This document shows, one piece after another, positions 30,984 through 39,882 of a stretch of 64,000 bases of DNA (its first letter is position 1; every line of letters starts with the position of its first letter). Origin of the DNA: Luteibacter aegosomatis (lineage in GTDB: Bacteria > Pseudomonadota > Gammaproteobacteria > Xanthomonadales > Rhodanobacteraceae); NCBI RefSeq assembly GCF_023078455.1, contig NZ_CP095740.1, forward strand, positions 3,584,001 to 3,648,000. The letters are read 5' to 3'. The notes beneath the pieces were generated by a model, which saw only the letters and a list, made by a program, of their open reading frames with translations, ran no database searches and was not told where the DNA came from. A program made the translations under genes and the position numbers.

Positions 30984-31870
30984 GCGGGGCCGACACCGTC
31001 CACCTGGTGGACGGCAGCCTGTACGTGTTTCGGGCGTGGCATTCCATGCCCGACGAATTCCACGACCACGACGGACAGCCGGTCAACGCCGTGCACGGGT
31101 TTACCCGCTTTCTCTGCGAGCTGCTCGAGCGCAGTCGCGCCGAGCACATCGCGGTGGCCTTCGACGCCTCGCTCACCACGTCGTTCCGCAACGCGATCTA
31201 CCCCGCGTACAAGGCCAACCGTGACCTGCCGCCGCCCCAGCTGGAGCGACAGTTCGCGCTATGCCGCGAGATATCCGCGGCGCTGGGCCTCACCGTGCTC
31301 AACGACCACCGCTACGAGGCCGACGACCTGATCGGCAGCGCCTTGTGGGGGCTGCGCAGCCACGGCTTCCGCGGCGTGATCGTGTCGGCCGACAAGGATT
31401 TCGGCCAGCTCATCGGCGAACACGACGAGCAGTGGGATTTCGCGAAGAACCTGCGCTGGGGACCGTCCGGCGTCTTCGAGCGCATGGGCGTGCATCCGCA
31501 CCAGGTGGCCGATTACCTCGCCTTGTGCGGCGACGCGGTCGACAACATTCCGGGCGTGCCTGGCATCGGCGCGAAGACCGCCGCCGCGCTGCTGGCCCAT
31601 TTCGGCAGCCTCGATGCCATCCTCGAGCGCGTCGACGAAGTGGCCTTCCTGCGTATCCGCGGCGCGGCCTCCTGCGCGACGAAGCTGCGTGAGCACGCGG
31701 AGCAGGCATTGCTGTGCCGTCGCCTCACGCGCATCGCGCTGGATATCGCCGTGGCGGAAACGGCCGATGCGTTGAGCCGCAGGCAGGGCGATGCGTCCAC
31801 GGTGGACGAACTCTGCGAGCGCATCCGCTTCGGGCCGATGACGCGGTCGCGGCTTCGGGCGCTGCTGTAG
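30971..31870 (+). CDS. 5'-3' exonuclease / flap endonuclease-like (Xni-type)
   Basis: A 299-residue protein homologous to the 5'-nuclease domain of DNA polymerase I and Xni. VHLVDGSLYVFRAWHSMPD holds the first metal Asp, VAFDASLTTSFRNAIYPAYK the second, YEADDLIGSALW the acidic ADDLI cluster, and VSADKDFGQLIG a further metal Asp. The H3TH region is CGDAVDNIPGVPGIGAKTAA. Such enzymes cut flaps or remove RNA primers. The ATG at 30971 is used; GTG at 30980 overlaps the nitroreductase stop (GTGA) and is equally plausible. The gene is followed by a class B REP. Confidence 0.9.
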   Translation: MGAVSGADTVHLVDGSLYVFRAWHSMPDEFHDHDGQPVNAVHGFTRFLCELLERSRAEHIAVAFDASLTTSFRNAIYPAYKANRDLPPPQLERQFALCREISAALGLTVLNDHRYEADDLIGSALWGLRSHGFRGVIVSADKDFGQLIGEHDEQWDFAKNLRWGPSGVFERMGVHPHQVADYLALCGDAVDNIPGVPGIGAKTAAALLAHFGSLDAILERVDEVAFLRIRGAASCATKLREHAEQALLCRRLTRIALDIAVAETADALSRRQGDASTVDELCERIRFGPMTRSRLRALL

Positions 31871-31875
31871 TCCCG

Positions 31876-31953
31876 TTCGCCGATACGATCGGCTCCCACC
31901 CCTCCGGTAGCAGCCTTTCTACCGAAGGGGTGGGAGCCGATCGTATCGGCGAA
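31876..31953. repeat. REP-like hairpin, class B
   Basis: Complete inverted repeat. The arms are TTCGCCGATACGATCGGCTC followed by CCACCCCTCCGGTAG, and the complement with ACCGAAGGGGTGGGAGCCGA. The loop is CAGCCTTT. It lies between same-direction genes (Xni-like and Nudix). Confidence 0.92.
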
Positions 31954-32043
31954 TCCAGGTTACGCCACGGCAGGGTAGGCGTCCGTCACATCGCCGGGCT
32001 ACCCTCGGAGGATACTTTCGCACTTCGACAAGGAATCCCGCCC

Positions 32044-32613
32044 ATGCCCCACGCTTCCACGATCCCCGACGACGCCCACCTCGACGAACAGACCCTGCAC
32101 CAGGGCAAGTGGCTTACCCTGAAGCAGCGCGGACGCTGGGAATACGTGGAGCGCAACACCACCGGCGGCGCGGTGATCATCCTGGCGGTCACCCCGGACG
32201 ACAAGGTGCTTTTCGTCGAGCAGTACCGCGTCTCGATCCTGAAGAACACCATCGAGATGCCCGCCGGGCTCGTCGGCGACCTCGCCGATGCGGCGGACGA
32301 GGACGTGCTGGTGGCCGCCCGGCGCGAACTGGAAGAGGAGACGGGCTACGCCTGCGACGATATCCGGTTCGTCCACGAAGGCCCGTCGTCGGCCGGCATG
32401 AGCACCGAGATGATCGCGTTCGCCCGTGCGACGGGACTGCGCAGGGTCGGCGCCGGCGGTGGCGACGAGACCGAAAACATCATCGTGCACGAGGTACCGC
32501 GTGCCGACGCCGGTCGCTGGCTGTTCGAACGGGCGGCGGAGGGGTTTTCGATCGATCCGAAGCTGTTCGCCGGGCTGTGGTTCATCGAGCATCCGGAGGC
32601 GCACGAGCGCTGA
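32044..32613 (+). CDS. Nudix hydrolase, ADP-ribose pyrophosphatase-like
   Basis: A 189-residue Nudix protein. The domain has WEYVERNTTGGAVIILAVT, then the catalytic Nudix box as GLVGDLADAADEDVLVAARR followed by ELEEETGY, with a short insertion relative to GX5EX7REUXEEXGU. FVEQYRVSILKNTIEMPAGL is typical of ADP-ribose pyrophosphatases (NudF/NudE-type), including the EMPAG element. It should cleave nucleoside diphosphate-X compounds such as ADP-ribose. The ATG at 32044 lies after the AAGGAATCCCGCCC ribosome-binding site. The next 200 bases to dnaE hold only a hairpin at 32681-32698. Confidence 0.9.
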   Translation: MPHASTIPDDAHLDEQTLHQGKWLTLKQRGRWEYVERNTTGGAVIILAVTPDDKVLFVEQYRVSILKNTIEMPAGLVGDLADAADEDVLVAARRELEEETGYACDDIRFVHEGPSSAGMSTEMIAFARATGLRRVGAGGGDETENIIVHEVPRADAGRWLFERAAEGFSIDPKLFAGLWFIEHPEAHER

Positions 32614-32680
32614 AGGGAAACCGGCCACCTCGCCCTGGGCTCCTGCTTTCGCATGAGCGACGAGACAGGGAAGGCCCTCG

Positions 32681-32698
32681 CTCCCGCGAAAGCGGGAG
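32681..32698. repeat. Short hairpin (class D)
   Basis: CTCCCGC-GAAA-GCGGGAG: a 7-base stem with a GAAA tetraloop after the Nudix gene. It probably forms a stable RNA hairpin and could end the transcript; there is no U-run. Confidence 0.6.
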
Positions 32699-32815
32699 TC
32701 CGGCTCCGGTCCTCATCGCATCCGGCGCGTCGAACCGGCTTTTCGCCCCTGTCAATTCTTGCCCCGGCACCCCCTGCCGGTTAGCCTTTCCGATGGCCTA
32801 ACCAGGCACCGCCGC

Positions 32816-35800
32816 ATGTCCGTCCGCTTCGCCCATCTCCACCTGCACAGCGAATACTCGCTGGTCGACTCCACCATCCGCATCAAGCAATTGATCGCGG
32901 CGTGTTCGCGTGCCGGCATGCCGGCGGTGGCGCTCACCGACGACAGCAACCTGTTCGGCCTGGTGAAGTTCTACAAGCAATGCACGGCGGCGGGCATCAA
33001 GCCCATCGGCGGCTGCGACATCTGGGTATCGAGCCCCGACGATCCGCGCCCCTGGCGGCTCACCCTGATCTGCCAGAACCGCGACGGTTACCTCAACCTC
33101 TCACGGCTGGTGTCGCGGGCGTGGCGCGAAGGCCAGGGCAGCGGACGGCCGCTGGTGGACGCCACCTGGATGACGCCGGACGCCATGCACGGCCTGATCG
33201 CCATCGCCGGTCGCGAAAGCGAAGTGGCCCGCGTGGCGCTGGGTGCCGGCGTGGTCGCCGCGGGCGCCCGCCTGGCCACGCTGCGACGACTGTTCCCCGA
33301 ACGCCTCTACCTCGAACTCACGCGCACGAACCGCGAAAACGAAGAACACTGGATCCGCGCCGCGCTGGCACTGGCCGGCGAGCACGAACTGCCCGTCATC
33401 GCCAGCAACGACGTGCGCTTCCTCGAACGCGAGGGTTTCGAATCGCACGAAGCGCGCACGTGCATCAACCAGGGCCGCGTGCTCGCCGATCCCAAGCGTC
33501 CGCGCGAATACAGCGAAGAACAGTTCTTCAAGTCGGCCGAGGACATGGCCGAGCTGTTCGCCGATATTCCCGAGGCACTGGAAAACACCGTCGAACTGGC
33601 CCGGCGCTGCAACCTCGAACTCACCTTCGGCACGTATTACCTGCCGAACTTCCCCGTGCCCGAGGGCCATACCCTCGACACCTTCATCCGCGAGCAGGCG
33701 CAGAACGGCCTGGAAGAACGCCTCGCCACCAACCCGCTCGCGCCGGGCAAAACCCGCGAGGAATACCAGGCGCGCCTCGACCGCGAGGTCGACGTCATCA
33801 TCCGCATGGGCTTCCCCGGCTACTTCCTGATCGTGGCCGACTTCATCAACTGGGGTAAGCAGAACGGCATCCCGGTGGGCCCGGGACGCGGTTCGGGCGC
33901 GGGCTCGCTGGTGGCGTGGGTGCTCAAGATCACCGACCTCGACCCGCTGAAGTTCGACCTGCTGTTCGAGCGATTCCTCAATCCCGAACGCGTGTCGATG
34001 CCCGACTTCGACATCGACTTCTGCATGGATCGCCGCGACGAGGTGATCGACTACGTATCGCGCAAGTACGGTCGCGACCACGTCAGCCAGATCATCACCT
34101 ACGGTTCGATGGCCGCGAAGGCCGTGCTTCGCGACTCCGGTCGCGTGCTCGGCATGGGTTACGGCCAGGTCGATCGCCTCGCCAAGCTGATTCCGGCTCG
34201 CCCGCTAGACCTCACGCTCTCCTGCGCGCTGGGCCGTTCGGAGAAGGCGAAGAAGGAGCCCGAGCGCATCGTCCGAGAATTCTGCGACATCTACGAAAAC
34301 GAGGAAGAATCGCGCACGCTGATCGACCTCGCGCTCAGCCTCGAAGGCCTCACCCGCAACGCCGGCAAGCACGCCGGCGGCGTGGTGATCGCGCCCACGC
34401 CGCTCACCGACTTCGCCCCGCTCTATTGCGAACCCAGCGGCGAAGGCGTGGTCACGCAATACGACAAGGACGATGTCGAGGCGGTGGGCCTGGTGAAGTT
34501 CGACTTCCTCGGCCTGCGCACGCTCACGATCATCGACTGGGCCGTGAAGGCGATCAACAAGCGCCGCGCCGTCGAAGGCGTGGAGCCGCTGAACATCGAC
34601 ACGCTACCGCTGGACGATCCGAAGGTCTACGACCTGCTCAAGAAGGCGCAGACCGTCGCCGTCTTCCAGCTCGAATCGCGCGGCATGCAGGGCATGCTCA
34701 AGGACGCCCAGGCCGACCGCTTCGAGGACATCATCGCGCTGGTGGCATTGTATCGCCCCGGTCCCATGGACCTCATCCCCAGCTTCTGCGCGCGAAAGCA
34801 CGGCAAGGAAACGGTGGAATACCCCGATCCGCGCGTCGAGCCCATCCTGAAAGAGACCTACGGCATCATGGTCTACCAGGAGCAGGTGATGCAGATGGCG
34901 CAGATCGTGGGTGGCTACACCCTCGGCGGCGCAGACCTGCTTCGCCGTGCCATGGGCAAGAAAAAAGCCGAGGAGATGGTGAAGCACCGCGCGACCTTCC
35001 GCGAAGGTGCCGCGAAGGACGGCATCGACGGCGACAAGGCCGATGCCATCTTCGACCTCATGGAGAAGTTCGCCGGCTACGGCTTCAACAAGTCGCACGC
35101 CGCCGCCTACGCGCTGGTCTCCTACCAGACCGCCTGGCTGAAGGCGCATTATCCCGCCGAGTTCATGGCCGCGACCATTTCCTCGGACATGGACAACACC
35201 GAGAAGGTGGTCACCTTCCTCGACGAGACGCGCGCCATCGGCATCAAGGTGCTGCCGCCCGACGTCAACGCCTCCGAATGGATGTTCGAGGCGGTGGAAC
35301 CGCGCGTGGTGCGTTACGGCCTGGGCGCCATCAAGGGCGTGGGCCAGGGCATCTGCGAGGAAATCGCCGCCGAGCGCAAGGCCCGCGGCCCGTTCCGCGG
35401 GCTGGTCGATTTCTGCCAGCGCATCGGCTCGAACAAGCTCAACAAGCGCGTGATGGAAGCCCTGGTGCAGTCCGGCGCACTCGATGCACTGGGCGAAAAC
35501 CGCGCCACGCTGCTGATGCACATTCCCGAAGCGATGCGCGCCGCCGACCAGGAAGCCAAGAACCGTGCTTCCGGCCAGGTGGACATCTTCGGCAGCGCCT
35601 TCGGCGCGGCCGAGGCGCCGAGCATCATCGAGCTATCCGGCTCGGTGCCCGAATGGCCGCTCGAGCAGTTGCTGCAGGGTGAGCACGATACGCTCGGCCA
35701 TTACCTGTCCGGCCATCCCACCGATCCGTGGCAGGCCGAACTGGCGCAGTTGTCGAGCTGCCCCATCGGCGAAATTCCCCAGCGTTACCAGCCGCCGAAG

Positions 35801-36358
35801 CCGCGTCGCAACGACGACGAGGAAGGCAGCCGCTTCCGCCGCGGCCCCGAGACGCCCTGGACCGTTGCCGGCATGGTGGTGGGCATGCGCAAGCGCGGCG
35901 ACAGCGACGCCTTCGTGCAGATCGAGGATGCCACGGGCCTGCTCGAGACCAGCTTCTTCCGCGAAGTGTTCACCGAGGCCGCGCCGCTACTCACGCGCGG
36001 CAACATGATCGTGATCGAAGGCGGCCTGCGCATCGACGACTTCGCCGGCGGCTACCAGTTGCGCGCGCGCAAGGCGTATTCGCTGTCCGACGCGATGGAG
36101 CACTTTACCCGCCTGCTCACGCTGCGCCTCAACGGCGTGGGCCCCGATTTCCCGCAGCACCTCAAGCAGGCGCTGATGGGTTATCGCGGCGGCCGCACCA
36201 CGTTGATGCTGTCCGGCTACCGCAACGCCGTGGCACAGGCCAGCATGGAACTGGGCGACGCCTGGCGCGTACGCGCCCTGCCCGACCTCGTGCGCACCCT
36301 TCGCGCCCTGCCGGGCGTACTCGGCACCGAACTGCGCCTCGTACGCCCGGCGGATTGA
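32816..36358 (+). CDS. dnaE: DNA polymerase III alpha subunit
   Basis: DnaE is the catalytic core of the replicative polymerase. The 1180-residue protein, normal for proteobacteria, has the N-terminal PHP domain with HLHLHSEYS (residues 7-15) and the palm domain with catalytic Asp pair in MPDFDIDFCMDRRDE (about residues 395-409). The region GFNKSHAAAYALVSYQTAWL is the finger/thumb signature. A helix-hairpin-helix part precedes an OB-fold domain (about 1015-1090, RGDSDAFVQIEDATGLLETS). The ATG at 32816 (MSVRFAHLHLHSEY) fits other DnaE N termini. accA lies downstream but is separated by two unrelated genes on the opposite strand. Confidence 0.98.
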   Translation: MSVRFAHLHLHSEYSLVDSTIRIKQLIAACSRAGMPAVALTDDSNLFGLVKFYKQCTAAGIKPIGGCDIWVSSPDDPRPWRLTLICQNRDGYLNLSRLVSRAWREGQGSGRPLVDATWMTPDAMHGLIAIAGRESEVARVALGAGVVAAGARLATLRRLFPERLYLELTRTNRENEEHWIRAALALAGEHELPVIASNDVRFLEREGFESHEARTCINQGRVLADPKRPREYSEEQFFKSAEDMAELFADIPEALENTVELARRCNLELTFGTYYLPNFPVPEGHTLDTFIREQAQNGLEERLATNPLAPGKTREEYQARLDREVDVIIRMGFPGYFLIVADFINWGKQNGIPVGPGRGSGAGSLVAWVLKITDLDPLKFDLLFERFLNPERVSMPDFDIDFCMDRRDEVIDYVSRKYGRDHVSQIITYGSMAAKAVLRDSGRVLGMGYGQVDRLAKLIPARPLDLTLSCALGRSEKAKKEPERIVREFCDIYENEEESRTLIDLALSLEGLTRNAGKHAGGVVIAPTPLTDFAPLYCEPSGEGVVTQYDKDDVEAVGLVKFDFLGLRTLTIIDWAVKAINKRRAVEGVEPLNIDTLPLDDPKVYDLLKKAQTVAVFQLESRGMQGMLKDAQADRFEDIIALVALYRPGPMDLIPSFCARKHGKETVEYPDPRVEPILKETYGIMVYQEQVMQMAQIVGGYTLGGADLLRRAMGKKKAEEMVKHRATFREGAAKDGIDGDKADAIFDLMEKFAGYGFNKSHAAAYALVSYQTAWLKAHYPAEFMAATISSDMDNTEKVVTFLDETRAIGIKVLPPDVNASEWMFEAVEPRVVRYGLGAIKGVGQGICEEIAAERKARGPFRGLVDFCQRIGSNKLNKRVMEALVQSGALDALGENRATLLMHIPEAMRAADQEAKNRASGQVDIFGSAFGAAEAPSIIELSGSVPEWPLEQLLQGEHDTLGHYLSGHPTDPWQAELAQLSSCPIGEIPQRYQPPKPRRNDDEEGSRFRRGPETPWTVAGMVVGMRKRGDSDAFVQIEDATGLLETSFFREVFTEAAPLLTRGNMIVIEGGLRIDDFAGGYQLRARKAYSLSDAMEHFTRLLTLRLNGVGPDFPQHLKQALMGYRGGRTTLMLSGYRNAVAQASMELGDAWRVRALPDLVRTLRALPGVLGTELRLVRPAD

Positions 36359-36365
36359 GACGGTT

Positions 36366-37064
36366 TCAGCCGTCGTCCCGCGACAGTTCGGCAGGCAACC
36401 GATTTGTCGCGCTGCGCACGAGAACCACGTCGTCCACGATCACCGGAACCGAGCCTGCCCCGGCCCGGATGGCGACGCCGATACGACTGGCCCGGGTACC
36501 GGCAGGTACACGCAATGTCGCCACGAGTTCATCGCCGGGGCCATCGACGGTGGTCGTCTGCGCTTCCTCGACCACGTCGTGTTCGGGCCATCCGTCAGGA
36601 AGACGCAACTGGATGGCCACCCTGGCCTGCCCGCCGGTCGAAGCGATATGTACGTGCACGATGAAGTACGAGTCGTACGGGCGGTCCGGTGTCAACGGCA
36701 TCCATTGGTACACGTGATCGCTCGGCCGCCAGAGGGTGAGGCGCAAGTCTTGGGCGGGCCGTTCGAGATACGTGGCGGCACCTCGTGAGGCGTATATCCA
36801 GGGTTGCAGGTGCGCGCGCACGGAGTGCACGCCGCCGAAAAAACCGGCGAAACTGGAGGTGCCGTGGTAATAGCCGTCGCTGTCGCCGCCGCTGAAATCA
36901 CCGTTGGGAAGATCGACCCGGCATGTGCGGTAGAGGTCGACGTTCGCGCAGGAAGGCAGCTCGTGCAGCAACGAATGGCCTGATATCGATCCGGACGCAC
37001 GGGACATCGACGCGGACGCGGCCAGCCAGGCGACGATGGCCGTGCCGATCGTTTTTCCGTTCAT
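36366..37064 (-). CDS. Secreted beta-sandwich protein, paralogue 1 (CBM_4/9-like)
   Basis: A 232-residue exported protein with a signal peptide (MNGKTIGTAIVAWLAASASM). The mature protein has a conserved Cys pair (SCANVDLYRTCRV) and DLPNGDFSGGDSDGYYHGTS. VYQWMPLTP, HVHIASTGGQARVAIQL and an end DDVVLVRS follow. The NGDFSG start, the central VxVxIxSTGGxA strand and the terminal VDDVVLV are the pattern of carbohydrate-binding module 4/9 jelly-roll domains; no catalytic domain is present. It is clearly homologous to the neighbour at 37082-37783 (shared LPNGDFSG, YHGT, HL(K/Q)PW, QWM.LTP, STGG). Ligand unknown. Confidence 0.72.
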   Translation of the reverse strand: MNGKTIGTAIVAWLAASASMSRASGSISGHSLLHELPSCANVDLYRTCRVDLPNGDFSGGDSDGYYHGTSSFAGFFGGVHSVRAHLQPWIYASRGAATYLERPAQDLRLTLWRPSDHVYQWMPLTPDRPYDSYFIVHVHIASTGGQARVAIQLRLPDGWPEHDVVEEAQTTTVDGPGDELVATLRVPAGTRASRIGVAIRAGAGSVPVIVDDVVLVRSATNRLPAELSRDDG

Positions 37065-37081
37065 GGTTATTCGCCCTCCCG

Positions 37082-37783
37082 TCACCATGCCGGAACCAGT
37101 TCAGGCAGCGCATCTCCCACGGGCGTGCGCACGACGAATACGTCGTCCACCACCACCCCGCTGCTGTCGCCCAGCGCGGCGATCGCGAAACCGATGCGTT
37201 CGGCCGTCGAATCGGCCGGCACCGTGAGGGAGGTCACCAGTTCGCGGCGCGGTAGGCCCAGCGACCGGGAGTAGCTTTCCGCGGTGGCCTGGATGCCGTC
37301 TTCGCCGTATTCGGGCACGGCCACATGAATGGCCGCCTTGGCCGTACCGCCCGTCGATCCGATGTGGGCGTGGAACGTGAACACCGTATCCACGTCACGA
37401 CCCGGGGTCAGCTTCATCCACTGGAACACGCGATCGCGCGGGGACGTGAGGAGCAATTGCGTCGAAAGCGCCGACTTGTCCAGGTGCGTACCGTCGACTT
37501 CCGTCAGGTAGGTCCACGGCTTGAGGTGGGCACGCATCGGATGGGTCCGGGGCACCAGTTGCCCCCAGCTGAAGGTGCCGTGGTAGAAGGCGTCGCCCGC
37601 CGGGCCGCTGAAGTCGCCGTTGGGCAGGTCGAGGCGGCAGCGCTCCCGCAAGGAGACATCGGCGCAATCGGGAAGCGCGTCCAGCGCCGCATGACCGGGT
37701 ACAGAGGTGGCCAGGGCCGAGGGTGCGTGGGCGAGGCCGAGGCAAACGGCCAGGACGGCCGCAGCGTGCGTTTTCATATCCAT
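37082..37783 (-). CDS. Secreted beta-sandwich protein, paralogue 2 (CBM_4/9-like)
   Basis: A 233-residue exported protein, tandem paralogue of the gene at 36366-37064, with a signal peptide (MKTHAAAVLAVCLGLAHAPS). It shares the Cys pair (DCADVSLRERCRL), DLPNGDFSGPAGDAFYHGTF, HLKPWTY, VFQWMKLTPG, FHAHIGSTGGTAKAAIHV and VVDDVFVVR. It looks like a free-standing jelly-roll/carbohydrate-binding domain. The two genes are separated by 17 bases and are read in the same direction, so they probably form an operon created by duplication. The ATG at 37783 (MDMKTH) is used; MKTH at 37777 is the alternative. Confidence 0.72.
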   Translation of the reverse strand: MDMKTHAAAVLAVCLGLAHAPSALATSVPGHAALDALPDCADVSLRERCRLDLPNGDFSGPAGDAFYHGTFSWGQLVPRTHPMRAHLKPWTYLTEVDGTHLDKSALSTQLLLTSPRDRVFQWMKLTPGRDVDTVFTFHAHIGSTGGTAKAAIHVAVPEYGEDGIQATAESYSRSLGLPRRELVTSLTVPADSTAERIGFAIAALGDSSGVVVDDVFVVRTPVGDALPELVPAW

Positions 37784-38006
37784 GGAGGTGTTCTCGTTCG
37801 ATCCGTGAGATGGCGGCAGACCGCCGCCGACACGCATTCAAGCAGATCCGCCCGCGCGCGAGGGCACCGCCCACGCATGGCGAGACGACCGCCTACACCA
37901 AGCCAATTCAAATACTTACGAGAGCAACCCGATCCGTACGCCCGCGCACACCCACGAAGGGGCTCCACCGCTATAATGAACGGTCTTGTCCGGATGCTCC
38001 GTATTC

Positions 38007-38963
38007 ATGAATCCCAACTTCCTCGATTTCGAACAACCCATTGCCGAACTGGAAGCGAAGATCGAAGAACTCCGCCACGCCAGCAGCGGGCAGGCGTTCA
38101 ACATCGACGAGGAAGTGGGCCGCCTCCGTGAAAAGCTCAAGCTGAAGACCGCCGAGATCTTCCGCAACCTCACGCCGTGGCAGATCAGCCAGCTCTCGCG
38201 CCACCCGGCGCGTCCGTACACGCTCGACTATATCCAGGGCATGTGCGAGGAGTTCCACGAGCTCAAGGGCGATCGGATGTTCGCCGACGACCAGGCCATC
38301 GTGGGCGGCCTCGCCCGCATCAATGGCCGTTCGATCATGATCGTGGGCCACCAGAAGGGCCGCGACACCAAGTCGAAGGTCAAGCGCAACTTCGGCATGC
38401 CGCGTCCCGAGGGGTATCGCAAGGCGCTGCGCCTGTTCAAGACGGCCGAGCGCTTCGGCATTCCCGTATTCACCTTCATCGATACCGCGGGCGCCTGGCC
38501 GGGCATCAACGCCGAGGAGCGCGGCCAGTCCGAGGCCATCGCGCGCAACCTGCTCGAAATGGCCGAACTGCGCGTGCCGGTGATCTGCACGGTGACCGGC
38601 GAAGGCGGCTCGGGCGGTGCCCTGGCCATCGGCGTGGGCGATCGCACGCTCATGCTGCAGTACTCCACCTATTCGGTCATCACGCCCGAGGGCTGCGCGT
38701 CCATCCTGTGGAAGAGCGCCGACAAGGCGAAGGACGCCGCCGAGGTCATGGGCCTCACGGCCACGCGCCTGCTCGAGAACGGCCTCATCGACAAGATCGT
38801 CCGCGAACCGCTGGGCGGCGCCCACCGCAATCCGCAATCGATGGCCGTGCGCCTGAAGGCCGTGCTGCTCAACCAGCTCGACGCGCTGGAGGCCCAGCCC
38901 ATCGACACCCTGCTCGAAAACCGCTACCACCGCCTGCGCGGGTACGGGGCGTTCACCGAGTAA
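38007..38963 (+). CDS. accA: Acetyl-CoA carboxylase carboxyltransferase subunit alpha
   Basis: AccA forms with AccD the carboxyltransferase that makes malonyl-CoA for fatty acid synthesis. The 318-residue protein has the family start [20 protein letters not shown], then [35 protein letters not shown], the crotonase-fold oxyanion segment [34 protein letters not shown] and [14 protein letters not shown]. The start at 38007 follows usual AccA N termini. It is preceded by a 223-base gap from the start of the divergent secreted gene and followed by a REP. Confidence 0.98.
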   Translation: MNPNFLDFEQPIAELEAKIEELRHASSGQAFNIDEEVGRLREKLKLKTAEIFRNLTPWQISQLSRHPARPYTLDYIQGMCEEFHELKGDRMFADDQAIVGGLARINGRSIMIVGHQKGRDTKSKVKRNFGMPRPEGYRKALRLFKTAERFGIPVFTFIDTAGAWPGINAEERGQSEAIARNLLEMAELRVPVICTVTGEGGSGGALAIGVGDRTLMLQYSTYSVITPEGCASILWKSADKAKDAAEVMGLTATRLLENGLIDKIVREPLGGAHRNPQSMAVRLKAVLLNQLDALEAQPIDTLLENRYHRLRGYGAFTE

Positions 38964-39001
38964 CCACCCATGAGGTTGGCCACGGCTTGACGCTCCGTCG
39001 C

Positions 39002-39080
39002 ATTCGCTGACAGGGTCCGCTCCCACCCTCCGGTAGCTGGCTTATCTACCCAAGAGTGGGAGCGGGCCCTGTCCGCGAAT
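39002..39080. repeat. REP-like hairpin, class A
   Basis: Inverted repeat with left arm CTGACAGGGTCCGCTCCCAC then CCTCCGGTAG and right arm CTACCCAAGAGTGGGAGCGG then GCCCTGTCCGCGAAT, partly decayed in the inner stem. It lies between accA and the NYN gene, which run in the same direction. Confidence 0.88.
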
Positions 39081-39138
39081 AAAATGGCGTCGACGCTGCT
39101 CGGGTACCATCGACGCATTCCCAAGGGTGGAGTACGCC

Positions 39139-39882
39139 ATGGCCAACGACGTCACCGACAAGCTCGCCGTGCTGATCGACGCCGACAACGCGCGACCCGC
39201 CATCGTGGACGGACTGCTCGCCGAAGTGGCGAAGTACGGCACGGCGCACGTCAAGCGCATCTACGGCGACTGGACCGGGCCCAACCTCAACGGCTGGAAG
39301 AGTGCGCTGCTCGATCATTCCATCCAGCCTATTCAGCAGTTCGCCTATACGTCGGGCAAGAACGCCACCGATTCGTCCATGATCATCGATGCCATGGACT
39401 TGCTCTATTCGGAGCGCTTCGATGCGTTCTGCATCGTATCCAGCGACAGCGACTTCACCCGACTCGCCTCACGCATTCGGGAAGCCGGATTGATCGTATA
39501 CGGATTCGGCGAACAGAAAACGCCGAAGGCTTTCGTCCGGGCGTGCGACAAGTTCATCTACACCGAGGTGCTCATCCATGCGTCGAGCGGCGAGAACGAC
39601 GCTCCTCCCGCGCCCCGCTCAACGAACGAATTGCGCAGCGACACCCGGTTGATGAATCTTCTGCGCAATGCGATCTCCGCGGCATCGGACGAAAGCGGGT
39701 GGGCCTTGCTGAGTCGGATCGGCGGCATTCTCAGCAAGCAAGAGCCAGACTTCGATTCCCGCAATTACGGCCATCCAAAGCTCAGTGGGCTCATCCAGCA
39801 CATTGGCTTGTTTGAGATGGAAGAGCGTGAATCGGGCAATGCCAGGCACCTCTACGTACGCCTGCGCGGCAAGGGCAAATGA
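39139..39882 (+). CDS. NYN domain (LabA/DUF88-type) protein with C-terminal OST-HTH/LOTUS-like domain
   Basis: A 247-residue protein. The N-terminal half is a NYN (PIN-like) nuclease domain: LAVLIDADNARPAIVDGLL carries the first acidic site, YGDWTGPN and TSGKNATDSSMIIDAMDLLY carry others, and FCIVSSDSDFTRLASRIREA has the SDSDF triad. The C-terminal part (STNELRSDTRLMNLLRNAIS to HIGLFEME) resembles an OST-HTH/LOTUS RNA-binding domain. Together these suggest an RNase acting on structured RNA. The ATG at 39139 is preceded by AAGGGTGGAG; a GTG at 39127 is in frame. It overlaps tilS by four bases (ATGA), so they are likely cotranscribed. Confidence 0.85.
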   Translation: MANDVTDKLAVLIDADNARPAIVDGLLAEVAKYGTAHVKRIYGDWTGPNLNGWKSALLDHSIQPIQQFAYTSGKNATDSSMIIDAMDLLYSERFDAFCIVSSDSDFTRLASRIREAGLIVYGFGEQKTPKAFVRACDKFIYTEVLIHASSGENDAPPAPRSTNELRSDTRLMNLLRNAISAASDESGWALLSRIGGILSKQEPDFDSRNYGHPKLSGLIQHIGLFEMEERESGNARHLYVRLRGKGK

